The position numbers and the translations under genes were made by a program. This document shows positions 1-6,519 of a DNA stretch of 7,107 nt, one piece after another. This DNA comes from Coriobacteriales bacterium. GTDB taxonomy: Bacteria > Actinomycetota > Coriobacteriia > Coriobacteriales > UBA8131. The stretch's first letter is position 1; every line of letters starts with the position of its first letter. The stretch spans positions 1 through 7,107 of the forward strand of contig JAITTM010000136.1 of NCBI GenBank assembly GCA_031286975.1. Reading direction: 5' to 3'. Under the pieces are notes generated by a model. The model made no database searches. It saw nothing but the letters and a program-made list of their open reading frames with translations, and had not been told where the DNA came from.

Positions 1-164
1 AAAAACGAGTATATATCCACGTTATAGCCTAATCCGTGAACCGGAAAACACAGCTTTTGCTGCCTCGGTGTAGCGCTGAGTCCTGCAGGAATACCCTTGA
101 CAGGTTCCTGAATCAAAGATTTGCGCTGGAGATTTCAATTGACCCCGGGGTGAGAGCGGGAGAG

Positions 165-191
165 GATCCACCGCCTGCGCCGCCGTGGATC
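165..191. repeat. Imperfect hairpin 3' of the phosphatase gene
   Basis: GATCCAC (165-171) and GTGGATC (185-191) form a perfect 7-bp stem around 13 bases, with further partial pairing inside (GC/GC) and outside (GAG/CTC). It lies about 35 bases beyond the stop of the minus-strand phosphatase gene, so it could be an RNA structure at the 3' end of that message. No U-run follows on the minus strand, so it is not a standard intrinsic terminator. The rest of 1-226 shows no gene I can support. Confidence 0.35.
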
Positions 192-257
192 AGCTCAGCG
201 GTATGCTGCGGCGTTCACCGGACAGATCAGCTCAACGGTATGCTGCGGCGGTCGCCG
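188..257. repeat. Short tandem duplication at the phosphatase 3' end
   Basis: Two 33-base copies, 188-220 and 225-257, are separated by four bases (period 37) and differ at three positions. Both begin GATCAGCTCA and contain CGGTATGCTGCGGCG. The right-hand copy is the last part of the phosphatase coding sequence including its TGA stop (minus strand); the left-hand copy lies just beyond the stop. Because the stop falls inside the right-hand copy, the extra copy does not lengthen the protein. Confidence 0.8.
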
Positions 258-1033
258 CTGCGGGTGGGGACGGTGACGTGGGTGTAGCCAGCGGCTCGCA
301 GGGCAGCGTGGGCTTTGTCGAGGTCGCGGCCAACGTGGGCAGGGTCATGGGCATCCGAGGCAACCGTGCAGGCAACCCCTGCCTGAGCAAAGGCCCGAAG
401 CAGCTCGGGGCCGGGATACAGCTCCCCCACCGGCTTATAGAGCCCCGAGGTGTTGACCTCTATCATGACATCACGGGCGCTCGCCACTGCCGCGAACTCC
501 GCATAGAAGTCGCGTGTGTCGAACTCCGGCTTGAAACCGAGTTTCTTGGGCAGATCGGGATGCGACATGATGGTGAAGGGCACGGCGCTGTTAACGGCAT
601 CACACCACAGACGCAGATACTCCTGCCACACATTTTGCGCCCCGCGCTCATACCAGCCATCGATCAGGTCAGGATGGTCGAACTCCCAGCAGTCCGCAAG
701 CATGTGCACCGAGCCGAGGACTATCTCCCAGGGGCCCAAGCGGTCGAGGATATACTGCTCGGCACCCTCGCGCCAGTCGACTTCGATGCCGCAGATGACC
801 TCGATCTGCGGGTAGGCCTCACGTGCGGCCTGTATGCAATCGATGTAGTACCCGACCTTCTCCGCATCCATAGCAAAGATGCCGGCGGGATCGACCTCGC
901 GGGGCAGAGGCAGATGCTCGGTGAGCGCAACGGTGCTGAGTCCCCGGGCAACGGCGGCGGCGACCACCTGTTCAACGGTGCCCGTGCCATGATTGGAGAG
1001 GTAGGTGTGCGTGTGTGTATCGGTCAGTTCCAT
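227..1033 (-). CDS. hisJ: PHP-domain histidinol-phosphatase family protein (HisJ type)
   Basis: This 268-residue protein belongs to the PHP metal-dependent phosphoesterase family. Visible motifs are DTHTHT at the N-terminus (H7, H9), TEH (E39, H40), GIEVDW (E84), GSVHML (H110), SHPD (H158), the NTSGLY segment near 194-199, and SDAHDP (D227, H229). Together these supply the metal ligands of the family's active site. HisJ-family members hydrolyse L-histidinol phosphate to L-histidinol, the penultimate step of histidine synthesis, in the cytoplasm. The length matches the family. The ATG is preceded by GTAGGAGC at a good distance. No other his genes are visible and the gene stands alone, divergent from the transporter operon. 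A related PHP phosphatase with a different substrate cannot be excluded. Its 3' end is partly duplicated just past the stop. Confidence 0.88.
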   Translation of the reverse strand: MELTDTHTHTYLSNHGTGTVEQVVAAAVARGLSTVALTEHLPLPREVDPAGIFAMDAEKVGYYIDCIQAAREAYPQIEVICGIEVDWREGAEQYILDRLGPWEIVLGSVHMLADCWEFDHPDLIDGWYERGAQNVWQEYLRLWCDAVNSAVPFTIMSHPDLPKKLGFKPEFDTRDFYAEFAAVASARDVMIEVNTSGLYKPVGELYPGPELLRAFAQAGVACTVASDAHDPAHVGRDLDKAHAALRAAGYTHVTVPTRSGDRRSIPLS

Positions 1034-1069
1034 GCTTGCTCCTACAAGGGATGATTGGGGTCAGGCTAC

Positions 1070-1098
1070 AGTATAAAGTATCCGTGGCAGCTATACGT
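1070..1098 (-). promoter_or_regulatory. Weak candidate promoter for the phosphatase gene
   Basis: On the minus strand TATACT (1070-1075) resembles a -10 box and would give a leader of about 30 bases before the phosphatase ATG. The hexamer 17 bases upstream (ACGTAT, 1093-1098) is a poor -35 and lies inside the first 27-base direct repeat. This is a positional guess from sequence only. Confidence 0.25.
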
Positions 1099-1182
1099 GC
1101 TGCGCGCAGGCAACCCGCAGCAACCTGGTGGCGCTCACCCCCGAGGCCAGGCGCTGCTATACGCGCTGCACGCAGGTAGCCC
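1090..1182. repeat. Pair of 27-base direct repeats, 66-base period
   Basis: Copies at 1090-1116 and 1156-1182 both start GCTATACG, continue with GCTGC, CGCAGG and end CCC, with four mismatches in 27 positions. Each has a near-palindromic core (CTGCGCGCAG in the first copy, CTGCACGCAG in the second). They lie in the divergent intergenic region, between the phosphatase start and the transporter operon. Function is unknown; regulatory binding sites or relics of a duplication are both possible. Confidence 0.65.
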
Positions 1183-1205
1183 CCTGTATGGCCAAAGACC
1201 GGTTT

Positions 1206-1222
1206 CTTACATGAGCTGTAAG
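1206..1222. promoter_or_regulatory. Perfect palindrome, candidate BceR-type operator
   Basis: CTTACA-TGAGC-TGTAAG is a perfect 6+6 inverted repeat with a 5-base centre. It sits 54 bases upstream of the chosen ATG of the ATPase gene and next to the possible promoter. Response regulators of BceRS-type systems are known to bind inverted repeats resembling TnACA-N4-TGTAA upstream of their transporter genes. The half-sites here match, but the spacer is 5 rather than 4 bases. A response regulator of the right family is encoded in the same module, which supports autoregulation. This is an inference from sequence and context. Confidence 0.55.
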
Positions 1223-1251
1223 TGGTAATCCAGCCCCTGGCGCGCTATGTT
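1223..1251 (+). promoter_or_regulatory. Weak candidate promoter of the transporter operon
   Basis: TGGTAA (1223-1228) and TATGTT (1246-1251) are 17 bases apart and lie directly downstream of the palindrome. Both boxes are poor matches, as expected for a promoter that needs an activator. The predicted start would give a short leader ending in the GGAGG ribosome site. The assignment rests on spacing and position only. Confidence 0.3.
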
Positions 1252-1265
1252 GAAAAGGACGAAAC

Positions 1266-1270
1266 GGAGG
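1266..1270 (+). promoter_or_regulatory. Ribosome binding site fixing the ATPase start
   Basis: GGAGG lies 6 bases before the ATG at 1277. It favours this start over the in-frame ATG at 1247, which has no ribosome site and would add ten basic residues outside the conserved ABC fold. Confidence 0.8.
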
Positions 1271-1276
1271 TTCATT

Positions 1277-2059
1277 ATGGGCAATCTGACAAAGCTTCTG
1301 GAAGTGCACGACATCCGCAAGGATTACGGCAAGCCCGACAGTCCCACGCGGGCCTTGCGTGGCGTGAGCTTTGATGTGCTACAAGGTGAGTTCTTGGGGA
1401 TAATGGGCGCCAGTGGCTCGGGCAAGACCACCTTGCTCAATTGCATCGCCACCATCATAAAGCCCTCTGAAGGCGAGATCCTGCTTTCCGGGGAGAATAT
1501 CGCTCACTTTGGCGGCAGGGATCTCGCCCGTTACCGCGGCAGCCGCATCGGCTACCTGTTTCAGGATTTCGAACTGCTCGATAACCTCACGGGGCGCGAG
1601 AACATCCTGCTGCCGCTCTCCATCCACGGCGAGAAGGTGGCTCTGGCTGAGGCGAAACTGGCGGAGCTCGCGGCCTTCTTCGAGATCGACGATGTGCTGC
1701 AGAGGTTTCCCACGCAGATGTCAGGCGGGCAGAAGCAGCGGGTTGCCGCAGCACGTTGCCTCATCTCGAACCCCGACATCGTGCTGGCCGACGAGCCGAC
1801 AGGCGCCCTCGACACACGCTCCGCCCGTCTACTGATGGACAAGCTCGACGGCAGCAACAGGCAGCACGGCACCACCATACTCATGGTGACCCACGATGCC
1901 AATGCCGCCAGTTTCTGCTCCCGCATCCTCTTTATCCAAGACGGTGTGATCTTCCACGAGTTGCGCCGACAGCTCCCCACAGAGACGCGCGATGCGTATT
2001 ATGCGCGCATCTTGGCCGTGATGGCGCAGTTGGGAGGGGGGAGCGCCAATGTTCTTTAA
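1277..2059 (+). CDS. BceA-like ABC transporter ATP-binding protein
   Basis: This 260-residue cytoplasmic ATPase belongs to the MacB/LolD/BceA group. Motifs in order are Walker A GASGSGKT (44-51), the Q-loop glutamine in FQDFELL (Q96), the signature MSGGQKQR (148-155), Walker B DIVLADE with catalytic E173, the D-loop GALD (176-179) and the H-loop histidine in VTHD (H206). All are intact, so it should hydrolyse ATP. It would power the permease encoded next, whose ATG overlaps its last 11 bases, indicating translational coupling. In Bce-type systems the pair protects against cell-wall-active peptides such as bacitracin or lantibiotics and passes flux information to the kinase. The actual substrate cannot be read from the sequence. 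The C-terminal segment after about residue 228 is a short extension typical of this group. Confidence 0.93.
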   Translation: MGNLTKLLEVHDIRKDYGKPDSPTRALRGVSFDVLQGEFLGIMGASGSGKTTLLNCIATIIKPSEGEILLSGENIAHFGGRDLARYRGSRIGYLFQDFELLDNLTGRENILLPLSIHGEKVALAEAKLAELAAFFEIDDVLQRFPTQMSGGQKQRVAAARCLISNPDIVLADEPTGALDTRSARLLMDKLDGSNRQHGTTILMVTHDANAASFCSRILFIQDGVIFHELRRQLPTETRDAYYARILAVMAQLGGGSANVL

Positions 2060-4208
2060 GCTGGCCTACCAAAACGCAAAGCGGAGCCGGCAGGAGAACC
2101 TCATCTACTTCTTCACGCTGGTCATCGCAGTTGCCTCTTTCTATATCATCCTTGCGCTCGAGAATCAGGATGTCATCATCTACCTGCGCACCTTTGAAAG
2201 CGAAGCGGTTGAGAAACTCTTTGCTCTCATGCCCGTGCTGTATGTCATCGCCCTGCTGCTCATCGCCTTTCTGGTGCTGTTTGCCAATCGTTATCAACTC
2301 GACAGGCGGAGCCGCGAGTTCGGGCTCTACATGGTATTGGGGATGCGGAGACGGAAGCTGTTCTTGCAGCTTGTGACCGAGGGTGCGATCAGCTCCTGCT
2401 TTGCGCTCGTTGGCGGCATCGTCGTTGGCGGTATCCTGTCGGAGCTTGTCAGCCTCGTTACTGCGCGCCTGGTTGGGCAGGGTATCATCGGGCATCAGCT
2501 GAGCTTCTCCCTGTCTGCCGCAGGCTGCACGGCGCTCGCCTTTCTGGTTATCCAATGCTTTGTGTCACTCGCACTGGGTCTGCGGATGTTCAGCCGCGAA
2601 TTGCACGAGCTTTTGTATGGCCGAATGAGCAAGAAGCAGGCCCGGGGAACCACCCGGGGCAACATCACGACGCTGCTTGTTGGCCTTGTACTGCTGGGAG
2701 CCTCTTATACCATCGTGCTGAATCATTTTACGCTTGCGCAGGAACAGCTGATGTTCATGGCGACGATGTTGGTGGCTGTTCTCCTGTGCTGCATTGGCAC
2801 CCTACTGGTCATACGTGGCTCAGCACGTTTGATTGGCCTGGTAGCGGGCTCGAAACGCAGCAGTCAGACGCGCGGACTGCGCAGCTTCACGCTGCGGCAG
2901 TTCCAGGAGTTCATCGCCAATAAACCGCTTTCCATCACGGCGTCTGCGCTGTTGGTGTTCTTCGCCATCGTCTTTCTTGCCGCTGGCGCCTCCCTGATAC
3001 TGAGCTCCGGCAGAACGGAAGCATTCTCAGTCTACGATTTAACGGTTATGGGAGAAGACCAAAAGGTTCAAGCCGCGCTTGCCTCCGCGGAACTGAGCCC
3101 GTATGTGGCCGAGCTGAACCGTATGGAGCTGGGGTATCTGGTGCACACGGTCAAGGACGACAGACCCGTCGTTGATCTGGATTGGTCGGGGTTGCGGGAG
3201 AAACTCGTTGCCGCCCTGCCCGCAGGTATCCCCGATCCAGGGCCTCAGCAAAACGGCTATTCGATGCTCTCGGAGGATCCCTGGGAGCTCAACCTCCTCA
3301 AGAATCTGGATTCGCGGATGATGATACCCGACCTTATCCCCCAGTCGTCCTATAACCGCCTGCTTGAGGCAGCAGGACTTGAGCCCTTGAACCTTGCCAG
3401 CGACGAGGCCACCTTCTATTTCAACCCACAGTTCTATCCAGCAGGGCAGGCTTTGGGCGGCACGGGCCTTGACAGTCTTTTGCGCGAGACGCAAGGCGAC
3501 GCGCAAGCTCCTCTGCGTATAGGCACGCATCCGCTGCGCCTCGCTCCCCTCCCCGCGATGAAGGCTCTGGTCGCTGACAGCCTGTTTGGCCTTGCCTTTG
3601 CGATAATCGTGCCGGACGCGCTTTTTGATGAGCAGGTTGACCCCGCAAATATCTCGGTATACTGGAACTTCTGTATCCCCCAGGCACTTGAGGATGAACA
3701 GGGGCTTCTGGTGCCGATCAAGGCCGCCAGCGCGCTGCTTAAGAGCTCCGGTCTGGCCTTTGAGAGCTATCTGCAGAACTTTGGGCGACAGCTCTTCTAC
3801 GTTATCGCCGGCAGTTACACCCTTCTGTATCTGGGCTTTCTCTTCCTCATCATCGGCAGCACCGTGCTGGCGTTGCAGTTTCTCACGCAGATGCGACAGG
3901 CTCGGGCGCGCTATCTCACGCTCTCGATGCTGGGAGCGAAGCGGGCACAACTGCGTCGCTGTCTCCATTCGCAGGTTGCGGCCTACTTTCTGTTGCCCCT
4001 GGCGCTCGCCATCGCAAGCGGGACGGTGGGCGTATGGGTGCTGTTGGGATTCATGCTTTCGCTTGCCGATTACGGCTCACAGCTCTATGCTTCCGCCGCC
4101 GCTGTCGCGGGAGTTGTTATACTGATTGAACTGCTCTACGCCGTTGCCGTCGCCAAAACTGCAACCCACGCCCTGGAGCGGTATCTGCAAAAGACGCGGA
4201 CAGAATGA
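2049..4208 (+). CDS. BceB-like FtsX-family ABC permease
   Basis: This is a 719-residue membrane protein with ten hydrophobic segments, near residues 18-37, 58-80, 112-136, 153-178, 206-225, 235-256, 295-318, 581-610, 642-670 and 678-702. A soluble domain of about 260 residues (320-580) lies between segments 7 and 8. That topology is the hallmark of BceB-type permeases, where the large extracellular domain takes part in peptide recognition and the FtsX-like regions sit around segments 2-4 and 8-10. Motifs such as REFGLYMVLGM (89-99) and the matching LTLSMLGAKRAQ (623-634) are the conserved FtsX cytoplasmic segments after helices 2 and 8. The protein is longer than the roughly 650 residues of BceB, mostly in the extracellular domain. 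The ATG follows GGGAGGGGGG and overlaps the ATPase gene. Confidence 0.92.
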   Translation: MFFKLAYQNAKRSRQENLIYFFTLVIAVASFYIILALENQDVIIYLRTFESEAVEKLFALMPVLYVIALLLIAFLVLFANRYQLDRRSREFGLYMVLGMRRRKLFLQLVTEGAISSCFALVGGIVVGGILSELVSLVTARLVGQGIIGHQLSFSLSAAGCTALAFLVIQCFVSLALGLRMFSRELHELLYGRMSKKQARGTTRGNITTLLVGLVLLGASYTIVLNHFTLAQEQLMFMATMLVAVLLCCIGTLLVIRGSARLIGLVAGSKRSSQTRGLRSFTLRQFQEFIANKPLSITASALLVFFAIVFLAAGASLILSSGRTEAFSVYDLTVMGEDQKVQAALASAELSPYVAELNRMELGYLVHTVKDDRPVVDLDWSGLREKLVAALPAGIPDPGPQQNGYSMLSEDPWELNLLKNLDSRMMIPDLIPQSSYNRLLEAAGLEPLNLASDEATFYFNPQFYPAGQALGGTGLDSLLRETQGDAQAPLRIGTHPLRLAPLPAMKALVADSLFGLAFAIIVPDALFDEQVDPANISVYWNFCIPQALEDEQGLLVPIKAASALLKSSGLAFESYLQNFGRQLFYVIAGSYTLLYLGFLFLIIGSTVLALQFLTQMRQARARYLTLSMLGAKRAQLRRCLHSQVAAYFLLPLALAIASGTVGVWVLLGFMLSLADYGSQLYASAAAVAGVVILIELLYAVAVAKTATHALERYLQKTRTE

Positions 4209-4248
4209 GTCGAAGCTTGATGCGCGACCAGGAGCAATGCAACGAAGT

Positions 4249-4308
4249 GAGTCAGGAGAGTCAGGGGGACGCATAACTTGACTCCGCCCCTGACTCCGCC
4301 CCTGACTC
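4249..4308. repeat. Inverted and tandem GAGTCAGGGG repeat cluster
   Basis: Between the permease and regulator genes lie GAGTCAGG (4249-4256), GAGTCAGGGG (4258-4267), then TGACTCCGCCCC twice in tandem (4279-4290 and 4291-4302) and a partial third TGACTC. GAGTCAGGGG pairs perfectly over 10 bases with CCCCTGACTC at either 4287-4296 or 4299-4308, so alternative hairpins are possible. No T-run follows, so this is not a plain terminator. It looks like a short interspersed palindromic element; it could cause partial termination or stabilise the upstream transporter message. Confidence 0.75.
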
Positions 4309-4346
4309 AGTTGCCCCGTCCCCGCTGTCTCAAGAGCACGTCCGAA

Positions 4347-4351
4347 AGGAG
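4347..4351 (+). promoter_or_regulatory. Ribosome binding site of the response regulator
   Basis: AGGAG stands 5 bases before the TTG at 4357 but only 2 bases before an adjacent in-frame TTG at 4354. The spacing favours 4357 and a protein beginning MARIAIVEDD, the usual N-terminus in this family. There is no ATG in the right place. Confidence 0.65.
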
Positions 4352-4356
4352 ACTTG

Positions 4357-5034
4357 TTGGCGCGAATCGCGATAGTCGAAGATGATGCCTACATGCGTGA
4401 GGAGCTTGCGGATATCCTCGGCAAGACGGGCTATGAGGCCGTTGCGCTGGCGGACTTTCACGATGTGGCCGCCCAATTGGTCACCCTCAGGCCCCAGGCG
4501 GTTGTGCTCGACATCAACCTCCCAGAAGAATCGGGTTTCGAGCTCTGCAAGCAGCTCAAGGGCAAAGGCGTTGGCCCCGTTCTGGTGCTCACCTCGCGCG
4601 ACTGCCTGCAAGACGAGCTACACGCGCTTGACCTGGGCGCGGATGATTATCTCTGCAAGCCCTGCCATGCCGACCGGCTGATTGCCCGGCTCCAGAACCT
4701 GCTCAAACGCTTTGAGGGGCAGGCCAATCTGTTAAACGGCGGCGGCTTCTTGCTTGACTCCCAGACCTTCACACTCTATGTGGGGAGCAACTCGTTGGCG
4801 CTATCGACCAACGAGGGGCGGCTGCTGCTAGCACTCGTGCATCAGAGCCCTCAGCTGGTCAGCAAATCCCAGCTCTGTGATGCCCTGTGGGGCACCGACG
4901 AGTTTATAGACGAGAACGCCCTGCAGGTCAACCTCACGCGCCTGCGCAAGACACTGCAGCGCGTTGGCCTTGACGCCCGCATCGAGACGGTGCGCGGCGA
5001 GGGCTACCGCCTCAGGGAGCAGCAGAGCATATGA
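4357..5034 (+). CDS. OmpR-family response regulator (BceR-like)
   Basis: This 225-residue two-domain regulator has a receiver domain at 1-115. Its acidic pair is D9/D10 in IVEDD, the phospho-acceptor D52 lies in VVLDINLP, T79 in VLTS and K101 in YLCKP. A winged-helix DNA-binding domain spans about 128-222, with TRLRKTL and the terminal VRGEGYRL characteristic of OmpR/PhoB members. It should be phosphorylated by the kinase encoded immediately downstream and activate the transporter operon, probably at the palindrome at 1206-1222. Translation appears to start at a TTG, which may limit output. The 148-base repeat-rich gap separates it from the permease gene, so it may be expressed by read-through or from its own promoter. 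Specificity is inferred from context. Confidence 0.92.
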   Translation: MARIAIVEDDAYMREELADILGKTGYEAVALADFHDVAAQLVTLRPQAVVLDINLPEESGFELCKQLKGKGVGPVLVLTSRDCLQDELHALDLGADDYLCKPCHADRLIARLQNLLKRFEGQANLLNGGGFLLDSQTFTLYVGSNSLALSTNEGRLLLALVHQSPQLVSKSQLCDALWGTDEFIDENALQVNLTRLRKTLQRVGLDARIETVRGEGYRLREQQSI

Positions 5035-6108
5035 GTGCGCCGCGACATGCGCCCAAGAAGCAGTTGGCACATGGGTGACGCATTCCCACGTTTGCTCGCC
5101 TGCCTGCGTGCAGCAAAGGTCTGGCTGGGGGTGTTTCTGCTTGCAGATGCACTCTTCATCCTCTTTGCCTGGCTGGCTTATCCCGCTGTCTTTGTTGTAC
5201 TCGTCTCTTTGATGCTCGTGCTTTCTCTGCTGCTGGCGGCCATCCCTGTGGCAGTCTCCTACTACAGGCAGGGTCGCGCCAGTGCTGCCTTCGACACTTT
5301 TCTGCTTGAGCCCGAGCAGGCACACGAGGATATCCTCTGCCGCACCCTGCCCGCAACCAGCCGCCCCCTCATCCGCCGGTTGGGCCAGGCGCTCCGTGCG
5401 CAGCAGGCCACGCTCAACCAGGCCAAGCTCCAGCTCTCCGATTACGAGACCTATATCGAGAGTTGGGTGCACGAGATCAAGACGCCGCTGGCACTCATGA
5501 CCCTGCTGCTCGACAACCGCAGTGACGAGGTCTCACCTCTCGTCAAACAGCGCCTGCAACACGTCCACGACCACATGCGAGAGGATGTGGAGAATATCCT
5601 GTACTTCGCGCGCCTAGGAGCCGCGCACAAAGACTACATCCTGGAGCCGCTTGACCTGCTAGCCGCCTGTCGCAGGGCAGTCGAGGAACATCAGGCACTG
5701 CTGGACGAGGCCCAGCTCACCGTAAAACTGGAGGGGCAGGAGCTACGGGTGATGTGCGACCGGAGGGGGCTCGGTTTTATCCTCAGTCAGATAATCGGCA
5801 ACAGTGTTAAGTATGCGGGTGGAGGCGGCAGGCAACCCCTGCTGCACTTTGCGGTGCAACGCGACCTGGCACGAGATATGATTGTGTTGGCGATAAGGGA
5901 TAACGGCGTGGGAGTGAGTGCCGCTGACCTGCCCTTTTTGTTTGACAAGGGCTTTACCGGCGAGACGGGCAGAGGCGGGCGTGCCACCGGAATGGGGCTC
6001 TTTTTGGCACGCAGGATGGCGGACGACCTGGCAATCGGGCTGGAGGCGCAGTCCGAGCAAGGTGAGGGTTTTACGGCGGTGCTGAGGTTTCCCACTGTGC
6101 AGGGGTGA
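5035..6108 (+). CDS. Intramembrane-sensing histidine kinase (BceS-like)
   Basis: This 357-residue kinase has two closely spaced transmembrane helices (about 30-48 and 50-76) with almost no extracellular loop. This is typical of intramembrane-sensing kinases that detect stimuli through a partner BceAB transporter. The phospho-acceptor H146 lies in WVHEIKTPL. The catalytic domain shows the N-box IIGNSVKYA (N256), DNGVGV (289-294), the F-box region FLFDKGFTG and the G-rich GMGLFLA. It should phosphorylate D52 of the preceding regulator. The start is uncertain. The GTG at 5035 touches the regulator's stop, which suggests coupling, but lacks a close ribosome site. ATGs at 5047 and 5071 are in frame, and 5071 gives an N-terminus closer to the usual short one. 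The catalytic parts are unaffected. Confidence 0.9.
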   Translation: MRRDMRPRSSWHMGDAFPRLLACLRAAKVWLGVFLLADALFILFAWLAYPAVFVVLVSLMLVLSLLLAAIPVAVSYYRQGRASAAFDTFLLEPEQAHEDILCRTLPATSRPLIRRLGQALRAQQATLNQAKLQLSDYETYIESWVHEIKTPLALMTLLLDNRSDEVSPLVKQRLQHVHDHMREDVENILYFARLGAAHKDYILEPLDLLAACRRAVEEHQALLDEAQLTVKLEGQELRVMCDRRGLGFILSQIIGNSVKYAGGGGRQPLLHFAVQRDLARDMIVLAIRDNGVGVSAADLPFLFDKGFTGETGRGGRATGMGLFLARRMADDLAIGLEAQSEQGEGFTAVLRFPTVQG

Positions 6109-6189
6109 CAGTAAAACGGGTAGCCAAGGAGAATCGGGGGCGGCCGTGGCAAGGAAGCTGCGTTAGTTTGTTCGACCCGCCTCTTAAGA

Positions 6190-6207
6190 CTTGGCGAGAA
6201 TGCCAAG
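6190..6207. repeat. Perfect 6-bp hairpin
   Basis: CTTGGC-GAGAAT-GCCAAG is a perfect inverted repeat 82 bases past the kinase stop. It lacks a following T-run on either strand, so it is a poor terminator. It could be a protein-binding site or an RNA end structure of the operon. Confidence 0.4.
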
Positions 6208-6324
6208 ATGCGCCCAGTACCATCTCTGATAGAGACCACTCTCACATCGCCCAGCACATGCCAGAAATGCAAGAAGCCCGCCACCAACGGGGGCAACGGA
6301 CTTCATAACTTTTTATCTGATACT

Positions 6325-6404
6325 GCAAACCACGTTGACAATCGTTTGTCGGTGGTTCGCACAATTTGTGTTTGGTGGGCCAATAGCACAGCTCTGTGAA
6401 CCAC
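6325..6404. repeat. Nested inverted repeats, cloverleaf or hairpin fold
   Basis: AACCAC (6328-6333), GTGGTT (6352-6357) and AACCAC (6399-6404) allow two exclusive pairings. The left pairing gives a hairpin with an inner GACA/TGTC stem (6337-6340 and 6347-6350). The right pairing closes a junction holding three small hairpins: CACA-ATT-TGTG (6360-6370 with flanking A/T pair), TTGG-TGGG-CCAA (6372-6383) and CACA-GCTC-TGTG (6387-6398). No tRNA consensus loops are present. The density of pairings suggests a structured RNA or a DNA site for recombination or replication; the sequence alone does not decide. Confidence 0.5.
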
Positions 6405-6519
6405 GCGGGGCCATTATATATCTTACTCGCCAAACAATTGCCATCAAAATAGATCGTGCTTGCTGATCTGTTAGATACATAAAAGCCAGTTTTGGTATAG
6501 ACGCGAAAGGAGCCAGACG

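Larger units (their letters stand above)
6109..6519. other. Long non-coding stretch with AT-rich right half
   Basis: About 410 bases after the kinase gene show no recognisable gene. Open frames on both strands give cysteine- and tryptophan-rich translations without a family look and without ribosome sites. GC content falls clearly from about 6300 onward, with TTATATAT near 6414 and several A/T runs. No intrinsic terminator with a T-run is visible for the four-gene operon. The stretch contains the hairpin at 6190-6207 and the nested inverted repeats at 6325-6404. It may be a junction between chromosomal and imported DNA. Confidence 0.5.

Noticed and set aside
97..125. TTGACA at 97-102 as a -35 box
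   Set aside because: No -10-like hexamer lies at 16-18 bases and there is no plus-strand gene downstream.
185..1054. Long open frame on the plus strand opposite the phosphatase
   Set aside because: It lies entirely antisense to a gene with intact PHP motifs, shows no domain of its own and has no ribosome site.
3039..3968. Long minus-strand open frame within the permease gene
   Set aside because: It is antisense to the permease's extracellular domain, has no recognisable motif, and is explained by codon bias in GC-rich DNA.
6160..6190. TTCGACCC as a possible tRNA T-loop
   Set aside because: The flanking bases do not form a T-arm and no matching anticodon or acceptor arms are found.
6105..6308. 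67-residue frame whose GTG overlaps the kinase stop
   Set aside because: The overlap looks like coupling, but the translation has no domain-like pattern, no clear ribosome site and irregular composition.
6391..6410. Resemblance of AACCACGCGGGG to a T-box core
   Set aside because: The match needs a deletion in the conserved core, and there is no terminator/antiterminator pair or aminoacyl-tRNA synthetase gene downstream.
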